From: an uncultured Oscillospiraceae bacterium
GTDB lineage: Bacteria; Bacillota; Clostridia; Oscillospirales; Acutalibacteraceae
DNA: 7,140 bases
Assembly (NCBI GenBank): GCA_958451705.1
Contig: CAUDRD010000077.1
Span: forward strand, 1 to 7,140
Direction: 5' to 3'
Shown in pieces: positions 1 to 4,922 of the stretch (positions are counted from its first letter, which is position 1; every line of letters starts with the position of its first letter). The position numbers and the translations under genes are program-made. Under the pieces are notes generated by a model, which worked only from the letters and a program-made list of their open reading frames with translations, did not search any database and was not told the DNA's origin.

Positions 1-328
1 TAACGGTGTGACTCTGTACTCCCTCAACGGCGCTGACCGCCAAAACCGCAAAATCAATGGCTTTAATGGCTCTCTCGGTCTCTGCCGCAAAGTCCACATG
101 GCCGGGAGTGTCGAGAAGATAAAAGGTGTTTTCTCCTAAGGTAAAGGATGCGCTTTCCGAAAACACCGTTATGCCCCTTTCTTTTTCGATTTCGTTAAAA
201 TCGAGAAAGGAGCTTTTTTTGTCTACCCGTCCTACGGTGCGTATAGCTCCGCCGAGATAGAGTATCTGTTCTGATAAACTTGTTTTACCCGCATCAACAT
301 GGGCTACTATTCCAATTGTCTTTTTCAT
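1..328 (-). CDS. TetM/EF-G-like translational GTPase (ribosomal protection protein family), N-terminal part
   Basis: Only the first 109 codons are in the window; the gene continues past the left edge. The start at 328 reads MKKTIGIVAHVDAGKT. Seen directly: G1 P-loop AHVDAGKTS (residues 9-17), G2 RGIT, and G3 DTPGH, in the order and spacing of the EF-G/TetM G domain. In the family, such proteins bind the ribosome in the cytoplasm and use GTP hydrolysis, either to eject tetracycline (TetM, TetO, TetW) or as less-studied paralogues in clostridia. The opening lacks the extra residues seen in EF-G and resembles TetM-type proteins. The effector-binding and C-terminal domains are out of view, so I cannot say whether it confers resistance. 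It is the last gene read leftward and has its own promoter, with very little room for a ribosome-binding site. Family call firm; subfamily likely; drug resistance only a possibility. Confidence 0.85.
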   Translation of the reverse strand, partial: MKKTIGIVAHVDAGKTSLSEQILYLGGAIRTVGRVDKKSSFLDFNEIEKERGITVFSESASFTLGENTFYLLDTPGHVDFAAETERAIKAIDFAVLAVSAVEGVQSHTV

Positions 329-335
329 ACCTATA

Positions 336-364
336 ATGCTATAATAAGCGGTGATTTTTGTCAA
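336..364 (-). promoter_or_regulatory. sigma-A type promoter for the TetM-like GTPase
   Basis: On the minus strand a perfect -35 TTGACA (364-359) is followed after 17 bp by TAGCAT (341-336), which matches TATAAT at four of six positions. An alternative -10 is TATAGC (343-338) with a short 15-bp spacer. Either would start transcription within a few bases of the ATG at 328, leaving almost no 5' leader. Confidence 0.5.
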
Positions 365-439
365 GAAATATGTCGCATTTTAACAAAAGAGGATGAATCT
401 ATTATCGAAAGAAGAAGTATTTGTTTTCATGCAAAATTA

Positions 440-477
440 TAAAAAAATAAAAACGCGAATAACAGACGTATTCCCGC
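440..477 (-). terminator. Rho-independent terminator of the ZIP gene
   Basis: Read on the minus strand, the stem arm CGGGAATA (476-469), a 7-base loop and TATTCGCG (461-454) form an 8-bp stem with one mismatch. It is followed by a T-rich run (453-441). It lies about 30 bases past the ZIP stop codon and separates that gene from the GTPase gene. The remaining bases from 365 to 440 show nothing I can name. Confidence 0.6.
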
Positions 478-507
478 TCATTAAAGTAGATATTTATAAT
501 TCAGTTA

Positions 508-1302
508 TTATCCCAGCGCTACATCCAGCACCATCATCAATGCAAAGCCGACCATAACTCCCAGTGTACCGGAGTTTGAGTGCTCTCCCAGATGGGCTTC
601 CGGTATTAGCTCCTCTACAACTACGAACATCATGGCTCCTGCGGCAAAGGCGAGCATCCAGGGCATAAAGGGCTGGATAAATGAGAACATGAGCACTACA
701 AGAACTCCGAAAATCGGTTCCACAAGTCCCGAAAGACTGCCGTATATAAAAGCTTTTCCCGCCGGAACTCCCTCACGGCGCAAAGGCAGAGAAATTGCTG
801 CACCTTCGGGAAAATTCTGTATGCCCATTCCCAAAGCCAGTACCATTGCGGAGGTAAAGAACGAAAGGTCACTGCCGTGCTGAGCTGCAAGGGCAAAGGC
901 AAGACCCACCGCCATTCCCTCGGGGATATTGTGAAGGGTCACCGCTAAAACCAGCAAAGTTGTGCGTTTAAAGGAAGAACTGAGTCCCTCCACCTTGCCG
1001 TCACCTAAATGAAGGTGGGGCAAAAGGGCGTTCATAGCCATAAGGAAGAACACTCCAAGAAAAAATCCTCCCACAGCGGGAATCCAGCCTATTTTTCCCA
1101 TTTTTTCCGTTTCTTCAATAGCGGGGATAAGCAGGCTCCAAACGGAAGCCGCTGTCATAACTCCTGCGGCAAAGCCGAGAAAAATTCGCTGAATTTTCTG
1201 ATTTATCTCTTTTCTGAAAAAGAACACCACCGCTGAACCTAAAGCTGTCATGGCAAAGGTAAAGAAAGTTCCCATGGCGGCGTATAATAAAGCCTGTTTC
1301 AT
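508..1302 (-). CDS. ZIP family divalent metal transporter (GufA/ZIP11-like)
   Basis: 264-residue polytopic membrane protein with about eight hydrophobic segments, which should import Zn2+, Mn2+ or Fe2+ across the cytoplasmic membrane. Two metal-site helices are visible: VTLHNIPEGMAVG in the middle and GIQNFPEGAA about 35 residues later. The HN-x-PEG and QN-x-PEG pair is typical of the bacterial GufA/ZIP11 branch rather than the HE-x-PHE of other ZIPs. A further conserved EELIPEAH lies near the C-terminus. A short His-containing stretch (LLPHLHLGDG) sits between TM3 and TM4. I chose ATG 1302 because AAGGAG lies nine bases upstream; an in-frame TTG at 1326 would overlap that site. The gene stands alone, with its own promoter, terminator and a palindrome at the expected transcription start, suggesting control by a metal-sensing repressor. 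Family firm; metal not decidable from sequence. Confidence 0.92.
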   Translation of the reverse strand: MKQALLYAAMGTFFTFAMTALGSAVVFFFRKEINQKIQRIFLGFAAGVMTAASVWSLLIPAIEETEKMGKIGWIPAVGGFFLGVFFLMAMNALLPHLHLGDGKVEGLSSSFKRTTLLVLAVTLHNIPEGMAVGLAFALAAQHGSDLSFFTSAMVLALGMGIQNFPEGAAISLPLRREGVPAGKAFIYGSLSGLVEPIFGVLVVLMFSFIQPFMPWMLAFAAGAMMFVVVEELIPEAHLGEHSNSGTLGVMVGFALMMVLDVALG

Positions 1303-1333
1303 ATAAATAAACTCCTTGAAAATCAAAATGCGA

Positions 1334-1357
1334 AATTGTTAGCCTAATCTAACAATT
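1334..1357. promoter_or_regulatory. 24-bp palindromic operator, DtxR/MntR-like
   Basis: AATTGTTAG and CTAACAATT are perfect 9-bp inverted half-sites around a 6-bp centre. The site lies immediately downstream of the ZIP -10 box and covers the expected start of transcription, the classical position for a repressor. On the minus strand, the inner part TTAGATTAGGCTAAC matches the first 15 positions of the DtxR/IdeR consensus (TTAGGTTAGSCTAACCTAA) except one; the outer right arm differs. A DtxR-family metal-dependent repressor is therefore the favoured binder, but this is inference. Confidence 0.65.
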
Positions 1358-1359
1358 GC

Positions 1360-1389
1360 ATTATAATATCAAAGTATAAGCCATGTCAA
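1360..1389 (-). promoter_or_regulatory. consensus sigma-A promoter of the ZIP gene
   Basis: On the minus strand, perfect -35 TTGACA (1389-1384) and perfect -10 TATAAT (1365-1360) are separated by 18 bp. Transcription should start near 1352-1354, inside the inverted repeat described separately. Full-consensus boxes suggest a strong promoter whose output is set by a repressor. Confidence 0.8.
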
Positions 1390-1403
1390 TTAAATTTAGG
1401 GTA

Positions 1404-1432
1404 TTCAAGAAGGAAAATAAATGTGATAAAAT
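1404..1432 (+). promoter_or_regulatory. probable promoter of the SGNH hydrolase
   Basis: TTCAAG (1404-1409), a 17-bp spacer and TAAAAT (1427-1432), with an upstream TGN (1424-1426) making an extended -10. It would give a leader of roughly 55 bases before the ATG at 1495. It diverges from the ZIP promoter. Confidence 0.45.
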
Positions 1433-1494
1433 ACAGCTAATAAAGCTTTTAATTAGAAGATTCCATTAAAAATAAAAGTTTTGGAGTATATAAA

Positions 1495-2349
1495 ATGAAA
1501 AACATTGTTTTTATAGGCGACAGTATTACAGATGGCGGAACATATCCCGCAATTGTAGAAGCTTTTGCAATAGCAAGCGGCATTTTGGATTACGATTTTA
1601 TAAACTTGGGGGTTTCCAGCGAAAACGTAAGCGGTGTAACGGAAAAGGGTCATCCCTTTCCGAGACCAAGTGTGCTCAACCGTATTGACAGGATCACCGA
1701 ACTTATAGAGGGTGAATGGGCGACGGTCATGTACGGACAGAACGACGGAATTTATCAGCCTTTTTCTCAGGAGCGTTTTGACCTTTATAAAAAAGGTATA
1801 GGGGAAGTTGCGGAAAAGCTTCACAAAAGCGGATTTAAAGTTGCTCTTATGACTCCCACTCCTTTTGACCCTGTATCCTTTAGGGGTGGCCTGTCCTGTG
1901 ATGAGGAAGTAGACTTTGGCAGCGTTTGGGCGGATTACGATAAGGTTATGAAAGAATACAGTAAATGGATATTATCCTGCGGATTAGGGGATAAGGTTAT
2001 AGATACCCACAGCGCCGTTAAAGATTACCTTCTTTTAAAAAGAAAGACAAAGCCTGATTTTAAAACAGGCGACGGAATCCATCAGGGAGAAGAGGGAAAT
2101 TATATAATCGCAGCTCAGGTTTTGAAAGCTCTTTTCGGAATCGACATCGGAACATACGGGGAAACTCCGCTGCCATACATTTATAAATATGTAAGGAAAA
2201 AGAGCGGGTATACCCACAGGTTTTATAAGGAGTTTATAGGGCACGAAAATCCCTATAAGGAAAAGAAACTTTCCCAGAGTAAATTTATTTCCAAAAAGAA
2301 AAAATACACTGAAAAGATAAGCAAAGCTTTGGCAGAGGGAAAGAGATAA
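1495..2349 (+). CDS. SGNH/GDSL-family hydrolase
   Basis: 284 residues, no signal peptide, so probably cytoplasmic. The four SGNH blocks are all present: GDSITDGG with catalytic Ser10; NLGVSSENVSG with the oxyanion-hole Gly39; YGQND with Asn83; and DGIHQGEEG with Asp193 and His196. Enzymes of this family hydrolyse ester bonds, typically acetyl or acyl groups on sugars or small molecules; the substrate cannot be read from the sequence. After the catalytic fold (about residues 1-220) there is a Lys-rich tail of about 60 residues containing KKKK and KEKK runs, longer than usual for compact SGNH esterases. The ATG at 1495 has TTGGAG eight to nine bases upstream. The tautomerase gene follows on the same strand after 91 bases with no clear terminator, so the two may be co-transcribed. 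Fold and active site firm; substrate unknown. Confidence 0.88.
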   Translation: MKNIVFIGDSITDGGTYPAIVEAFAIASGILDYDFINLGVSSENVSGVTEKGHPFPRPSVLNRIDRITELIEGEWATVMYGQNDGIYQPFSQERFDLYKKGIGEVAEKLHKSGFKVALMTPTPFDPVSFRGGLSCDEEVDFGSVWADYDKVMKEYSKWILSCGLGDKVIDTHSAVKDYLLLKRKTKPDFKTGDGIHQGEEGNYIIAAQVLKALFGIDIGTYGETPLPYIYKYVRKKSGYTHRFYKEFIGHENPYKEKKLSQSKFISKKKKYTEKISKALAEGKR

Positions 2350-2397
2350 AGCTACATTTTGTCCCTGTGTCTACTAAATGGATAAAAATAAAATATT

Positions 2398-2417
2398 CTT
2401 CGCCTTTAACAGCGAAG
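2398..2417 (+). other. small hairpin before the tautomerase ribosome-binding site
   Basis: CTTCGC (2398-2403) and GCGAAG (2412-2417) form a perfect 6-bp stem with an 8-base loop, about ten bases before the AAAAGGAG ribosome-binding site. There is no following T-run on the plus strand, so it is not a terminator. It could stabilise the transcript or mark an RNA processing site; its role is unknown. Confidence 0.3.
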
Positions 2418-2440
2418 TAAAAATAAAAGGAGTGAATTTC

Positions 2441-2788
2441 ATGCCGTTTATAAACGTAAAGACAAACGCAGACCTTACCGAGGAAACAATGGAAAACATT
2501 AAAAGGGAGCTTGGAGATGCCATTACTGTTTTTCCGGGAAAAAGTGAAAGCTGGCTTATGGTGGCAATTGAGAAAAATGTGCCTATGTGGTTCAGGGGCA
2601 GAAACAGCGGAACTATAGTTTACGCAGAGGTTAAAATTTTTGCAAATGATATAACCCCAAGTATTGCCGATACCATGACAAAAGAGATGACGGAAATACT
2701 TTCTTCTCAAACTGGAGCTTCCGGAGACAGCATATATATAACCTACACCGCTTGTAAGGATTGGGGCTGGAACGGCGGAAACTTTTAA
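2441..2788 (+). CDS. MIF-like tautomerase superfamily protein
   Basis: The start is set at ATG 2441 (MPFINVKTN), because AAAAGGAG sits eight bases upstream and because this exposes Pro as residue 1 after Met removal, the catalytic base of 4-oxalocrotonate tautomerase and macrophage migration inhibitory factor (MIF) enzymes. An in-frame ATG 63 bases earlier lacks these properties. The mature protein has 114 residues, the same as animal MIF and about twice the size of 4-OT subunits, so it should fold as two beta-alpha-beta repeats and form a trimer. PGKSESWL places Lys33 near MIF Lys32, and the end WGWNGGNF matches the C-terminal GWN-containing region of MIF. A plausible activity is keto-enol tautomerisation of phenylpyruvate-like compounds; the true substrate is unknown. 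There is no signal peptide. It ends about 40 bases before a strong bidirectional terminator. Confidence 0.85.
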   Translation: MPFINVKTNADLTEETMENIKRELGDAITVFPGKSESWLMVAIEKNVPMWFRGRNSGTIVYAEVKIFANDITPSIADTMTKEMTEILSSQTGASGDSIYITYTACKDWGWNGGNF

Positions 2789-2827
2789 TTATAGGAAGAA
2801 AGTTAAAAACTGTAGATTCAAAAAAGT

Positions 2828-2867
2828 AAAACCTGCGATTAGATTAATGTCTAAACGCAGGTTTTTA
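2828..2867. terminator. bidirectional Rho-independent terminator
   Basis: AAAACCTGCG (2828-2837) pairs perfectly with CGCAGGTTTT (2856-2865), and an inner TTAGA/TCTAA stem (2839-2843 with 2850-2854) closes a 6-base loop. T-rich sequence follows on the plus strand, and a T-run (from the A-run before 2828) follows on the minus strand. It serves the converging tautomerase gene and the three-gene minus-strand operon. Confidence 0.85.
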
Positions 2868-2895
2868 ATTTATCTTTTCTAGGAAAACATACACA

Positions 2896-3657
2896 TTACA
2901 TTAAAATATAGAAAAGTGCAAAAAGTAAACCATAATCGGCTCCGTCACGCCAGAGTATGTACAAAAGCCCTAAAAGCAAGATAGTATCGTTATCCATATT
3001 GCCTATGACGCCGCCTAAAGCCGAAAAAATTCCCTTATCTCCGAAAGAGAAATTATTCTGATTATTTCTCTGAACGTTATGGGGAGGCATTTGCCGCTGG
3101 GCCATTCCTCCATCCCTATGAGGCGGATTTTGCACAGTCTGCTTTTGCTGACGGTTCACAGCCGTTTGAGCCCATGAATTATTATTTGCCTTTTTATTTC
3201 CCCCGGCGGAAGGCTTATTATTCTTTTCCGCTTGTGCATTTTTTCCGTTTGAGTTCTTTTGCTGTGTATTTTGTGCTCTTTGTGGCTCGGTGTGATTATT
3301 TCCACCATTAGAGGAAGAATTGTGGAAAGTTTCAGCTTCTTTTTCTTTAGAATCAGAATGGCTATTGCCGAAACTTTTTTCGCTGTTTTGAGCCGAATAT
3401 CCTACGGAATACCCGCTGGGATATCCTCCGCCGTGAAGGTAATCAACGGGCAAATTTGTGTGACCTGCCGGTCTGCTGGAATATTCGGTAGGCTGAAAAG
3501 TACTCTTTTTATCGCTTCTCTGAATATTCGCCTTTCCGCCGGCAAGCTCCTCGTTAGCAAGCCTCGCCGCTTCACGGGCTCTGCGCTGCATTTCGTTTAC
3601 CCGCCTTATTGCCGCCTCCTGCATACTTATAACGTCGCCGTACCTGTAATCGCTCAC
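2896..3657 (-). CDS. uncharacterised low-complexity protein with hydrophobic C-terminus (third gene of operon)
   Basis: I do not recognise a named family. The 253-residue product has three parts. The first is a charged, amphipathic helix-like N-terminus (about 1-42, with repeated RR/AREAARLANEE). The second is a long disordered-looking region (about 43-205) rich in Asn, Gln, Ser, Gly, His and Lys, with a Gly/Tyr patch (YPSGYSVGYS). The third is a C-terminus with two short hydrophobic stretches (225-236 and 242-253) around a polar RDGAD turn. The last module resembles leucine-rich tails I recall in clostridial hypothetical proteins, so it may bind membrane or partners. The start is GTG at 3657, preceded by GAGGTGAGGTG and 11 bases after the stop of the upstream gene; Met12 is an alternative. 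There is no signal peptide and no Cys. A spore or cell-surface role is possible but unproven. Confidence 0.75.
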   Translation of the reverse strand: MSDYRYGDVISMQEAAIRRVNEMQRRAREAARLANEELAGGKANIQRSDKKSTFQPTEYSSRPAGHTNLPVDYLHGGGYPSGYSVGYSAQNSEKSFGNSHSDSKEKEAETFHNSSSNGGNNHTEPQRAQNTQQKNSNGKNAQAEKNNKPSAGGNKKANNNSWAQTAVNRQQKQTVQNPPHRDGGMAQRQMPPHNVQRNNQNNFSFGDKGIFSALGGVIGNMDNDTILLLGLLYILWRDGADYGLLFALFYILM

Positions 3658-3668
3658 CGCACCTCACC

Positions 3669-4058
3669 TCAAAAAATCCCGCTGTCTTTTAAAAGCGGTA
3701 AAATTTCAAAAAGCTGCATGATTTTTATTGCTTCGTCGGCTCTGTGCCGCCGCTTTTCGCTTAATAAAGGCTTCAGTGCGGAAATAAAACGAGTTCTTTC
3801 GTCGTCACGGCTTTGACCGAGCTTACCCATAACCGACGCAATGGCCGCCATTGTCTTAGGGTCAATATCCATACCGCCTAAAATATTATCCTGTGCCGGA
3901 GTCTGACGGTGCTCTTCCCTGCGGTTTTGTTTTTCTTTTTGTTCTCCGTCGCCGTCATTGCCTTTTTGTCCGAATATTGAAGAAGCCATTGCCTGAAGAG
4001 AGGCGATGTCCTCGCTTGTGAGAGATGACAATATCTCGTTTATGTTTCCTGCATCCAT
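3669..4058 (-). CDS. uncharacterised small helical protein (second gene of operon)
   Basis: 129 residues, no recognised named family, no signal peptide or membrane segment. Three parts can be seen: an N-terminal helix-like segment (1-30, ILSSLTSEDIASLQAMASS); a charged Gln/Glu/Arg-rich linker (about 32-57); and a probably structured C-terminal helical block (about 62-129). The last contains ALKPLLSEKRRHRADEAIK followed by IMQLFEILPLLKDSGIF. The block looks like a conserved module I associate with clostridial hypothetical proteins, which is memory rather than a search result. The start ATG at 4058 is two bases after the upstream stop, with AAGGAG inside the end of the upstream gene, so translation is probably coupled. 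Being sandwiched between two other unknowns in one transcript suggests the three products act together. Real gene with high confidence; function unknown. Confidence 0.8.
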   Translation of the reverse strand: MDAGNINEILSSLTSEDIASLQAMASSIFGQKGNDGDGEQKEKQNRREEHRQTPAQDNILGGMDIDPKTMAAIASVMGKLGQSRDDERTRFISALKPLLSEKRRHRADEAIKIMQLFEILPLLKDSGIF

Positions 4059-4060
4059 TC

Positions 4061-4309
4061 TTATTTCTCCTTATTAAGCATTTTCATTATCCGCTGTGCC
4101 TGAGGGGAAGCCAAAAGCTGTTTCATGGCGTTTTTATCGCTGAGAACTCTTTCGATTTGAGCCTTCTCTTCGGGTTTCAGATTTTTCTCAACAAAGTCGT
4201 TTAAGTTTCCCTTTGCTGCGGCGTTTGCAAGAGCCGATGCATTAAGTCCCTTACCGAAAGACCCGATAACCTGTTTAAGTTTTTCCTGGTCAAAATTTTG
4301 TTCTGTCAT
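4061..4309 (-). CDS. uncharacterised small helical protein (first gene of operon)
   Basis: 82 residues, soluble, mainly helix-forming, and rich in Ala, Lys, Asn and Gln. The N-terminal half has an Ala/Asn-rich stretch (NASALANAAAKGN, about 23-35). The C-terminal half reads as two helices ending in LLASPQAQRIMKMLNKEK. I do not recognise a named family. ATG 4309 is preferred because AGGTGGTGAT, one base off the ideal AGGAGGTGAT, precedes it; two in-frame GTG codons upstream lie within that ribosome-binding site. The next gene starts two bases after the stop. The gene diverges from the phosphodiesterase across only 57 bases, and its own promoter is not clear to me. It may act as a small partner or adaptor for the two downstream products, but that is inference from position. 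Confidence 0.75.
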   Translation of the reverse strand: MTEQNFDQEKLKQVIGSFGKGLNASALANAAAKGNLNDFVEKNLKPEEKAQIERVLSDKNAMKQLLASPQAQRIMKMLNKEK

Positions 4310-4337
4310 TGCAATCACCACCTATGACATATATAAT
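4309..4337 (+). promoter_or_regulatory. sigma-A promoter of the phosphodiesterase
   Basis: TTGCAA (4309-4314), a 17-bp spacer and perfect TATAAT (4332-4337). Transcription should begin near 4344, giving a leader of about 23 bases with GGAGGAA before the ATG at 4367. The -35 box overlaps the start codon of the divergent gene. Confidence 0.65.
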
Positions 4338-4349
4338 ATACCTATGACA
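4320..4349. repeat. 10-bp direct repeat around a divergent promoter
   Basis: ACCTATGACA occurs at 4320-4329 and 4340-4349, exactly 20 bp apart (about two helical turns) on either side of the -10 box. Such spacing would put two bound protein subunits on one DNA face. It may be an operator shared by both directions; no regulator is identified. Confidence 0.5.
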
Positions 4350-4366
4350 AAATGGAGGAAATATGA

Positions 4367-4825
4367 ATGAGATTGCTTGTCATTTCTGATTCGCATGGAC
4401 GTGCAGGAAAAGTCCGTGATATTATCATGACTCATGATGAGGCAGATACGGTTATTTTTCTCGGTGACGGAGAACGTGATATTGACTCGATAGCTGAAAG
4501 TTTTCCCCAAAAGAAATTTTTGTGTGTCTGCGGCAACTGTGATCTCTACTCACAGAATCCTGAAACACGTTTGGAGTTTTTTGCAGGGAAAAGAGTATAC
4601 TGTACTCATGGCTATCTTGAAAAAGTAAAGTACGGCGACGATCTGCTTTTTGAAACGGGAGTTTCAAAAGGGGCGGATATAATATTATATGGGCACACCC
4701 ACCGTCCTGTTACCGATTACAGGAACGGCGTTTATATTATGAATCCGGGAACTGCCTCTATGGGGGAATACGGGTTTGTAGATATAACCCCGGCAGGGAT
4801 AGTGTGCAGCCTTGGAAAAATTTAA
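4367..4825 (+). CDS. YfcE/MJ0936-family metallophosphodiesterase
   Basis: 152-residue cytoplasmic enzyme of the calcineurin-like phosphoesterase superfamily, near the usual 155-185 length of this branch. The metal-binding motifs occur in order: DSHG (Asp8, His10), GDG (Asp34), GNCD (Asn57), THG (His81) and GHTH (His110, His112), followed by the family's NPG motif. These residues should hold two divalent metals (Mn2+ or Ni2+ in studied relatives) and hydrolyse phosphodiesters; characterised homologues act on artificial substrates and their natural substrate is uncertain. ATG 4367 is chosen because GGAGGAA lies six bases upstream and the protein opens with the expected MRLLVISDSHG; an ATG at 4363 is out of frame. 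The gene appears single, and in other Firmicutes it often follows rph and the rdgB/HAM1 gene, which are absent here. Family firm; role open. Confidence 0.92.
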   Translation: MRLLVISDSHGRAGKVRDIIMTHDEADTVIFLGDGERDIDSIAESFPQKKFLCVCGNCDLYSQNPETRLEFFAGKRVYCTHGYLEKVKYGDDLLFETGVSKGADIILYGHTHRPVTDYRNGVYIMNPGTASMGEYGFVDITPAGIVCSLGKI

Positions 4826-4859
4826 ATAAAAAAATTATTGATAATGATAACTTTTACTA

Positions 4860-4888
4860 TTTATAAATTTTCAAAAATGTGGTAAACT
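4860..4888 (+). promoter_or_regulatory. probable promoter of the trkA pair
   Basis: TTTATA (4860-4865), a 17-bp spacer and TAAACT (4883-4888), preceded by TGG to make an extended -10. Transcription would start around 4894-4896, within the palindrome at 4894-4910. Confidence 0.45.
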
Positions 4889-4893
4889 ATGTT

Positions 4894-4910
4894 TAAGCTC
4901 ATAGAGCTTA
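4894..4910 (+). promoter_or_regulatory. 7-bp inverted repeat before the first trkA gene
   Basis: TAAGCTC (4894-4900), loop ATA, GAGCTTA (4904-4910), directly abutting the GGGAGG ribosome-binding site. It coincides with the expected transcription start. It could be a repressor operator, or a 5'-end hairpin in the mRNA that affects stability or ribosome access. Confidence 0.4.
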
Positions 4911-4922
4911 GGGAGGAAAATG

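Noticed and set aside
1303..1326. In-frame TTG start extending the ZIP protein by eight residues
   Set aside because: The extension would include the AAGGAG ribosome-binding site as codons; ATG 1302 is ideally placed after that site.
1453..1824. Open frame of 123 codons on the minus strand across the start of the SGNH hydrolase
   Set aside because: It is antisense to a gene with a complete catalytic motif set and runs through that gene's promoter side; no family features or ribosome-binding site.
2378..2440. In-frame ATG extending the tautomerase by 21 residues
   Set aside because: It would bury the catalytic N-terminal Pro and has no good ribosome-binding site; AAAAGGAG precedes ATG 2441.
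3259..3816. Long open frame of 185 codons on the plus strand opposite the orphan operon
   Set aside because: It lies antisense across two well-supported genes, has no ribosome-binding site, and its composition looks like a mirror of the low-complexity coding sequence.
4310..4366. Promoter for the three-gene minus-strand operon
   Set aside because: TTGTCA (4350-4345) is a fair -35 but no -10 stands at a proper distance, and I could not fit a sporulation sigma-factor consensus. A promoter must exist but I cannot place it.
4839..4850. TGATAATGATAA resembles half of a Fur box upstream of the trkA pair
   Set aside because: Only one arm fits; the opposite arm (CTTTTACT) does not match ATTATCA. 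The surrounding sequence is so AT-rich that such a match is expected by chance.
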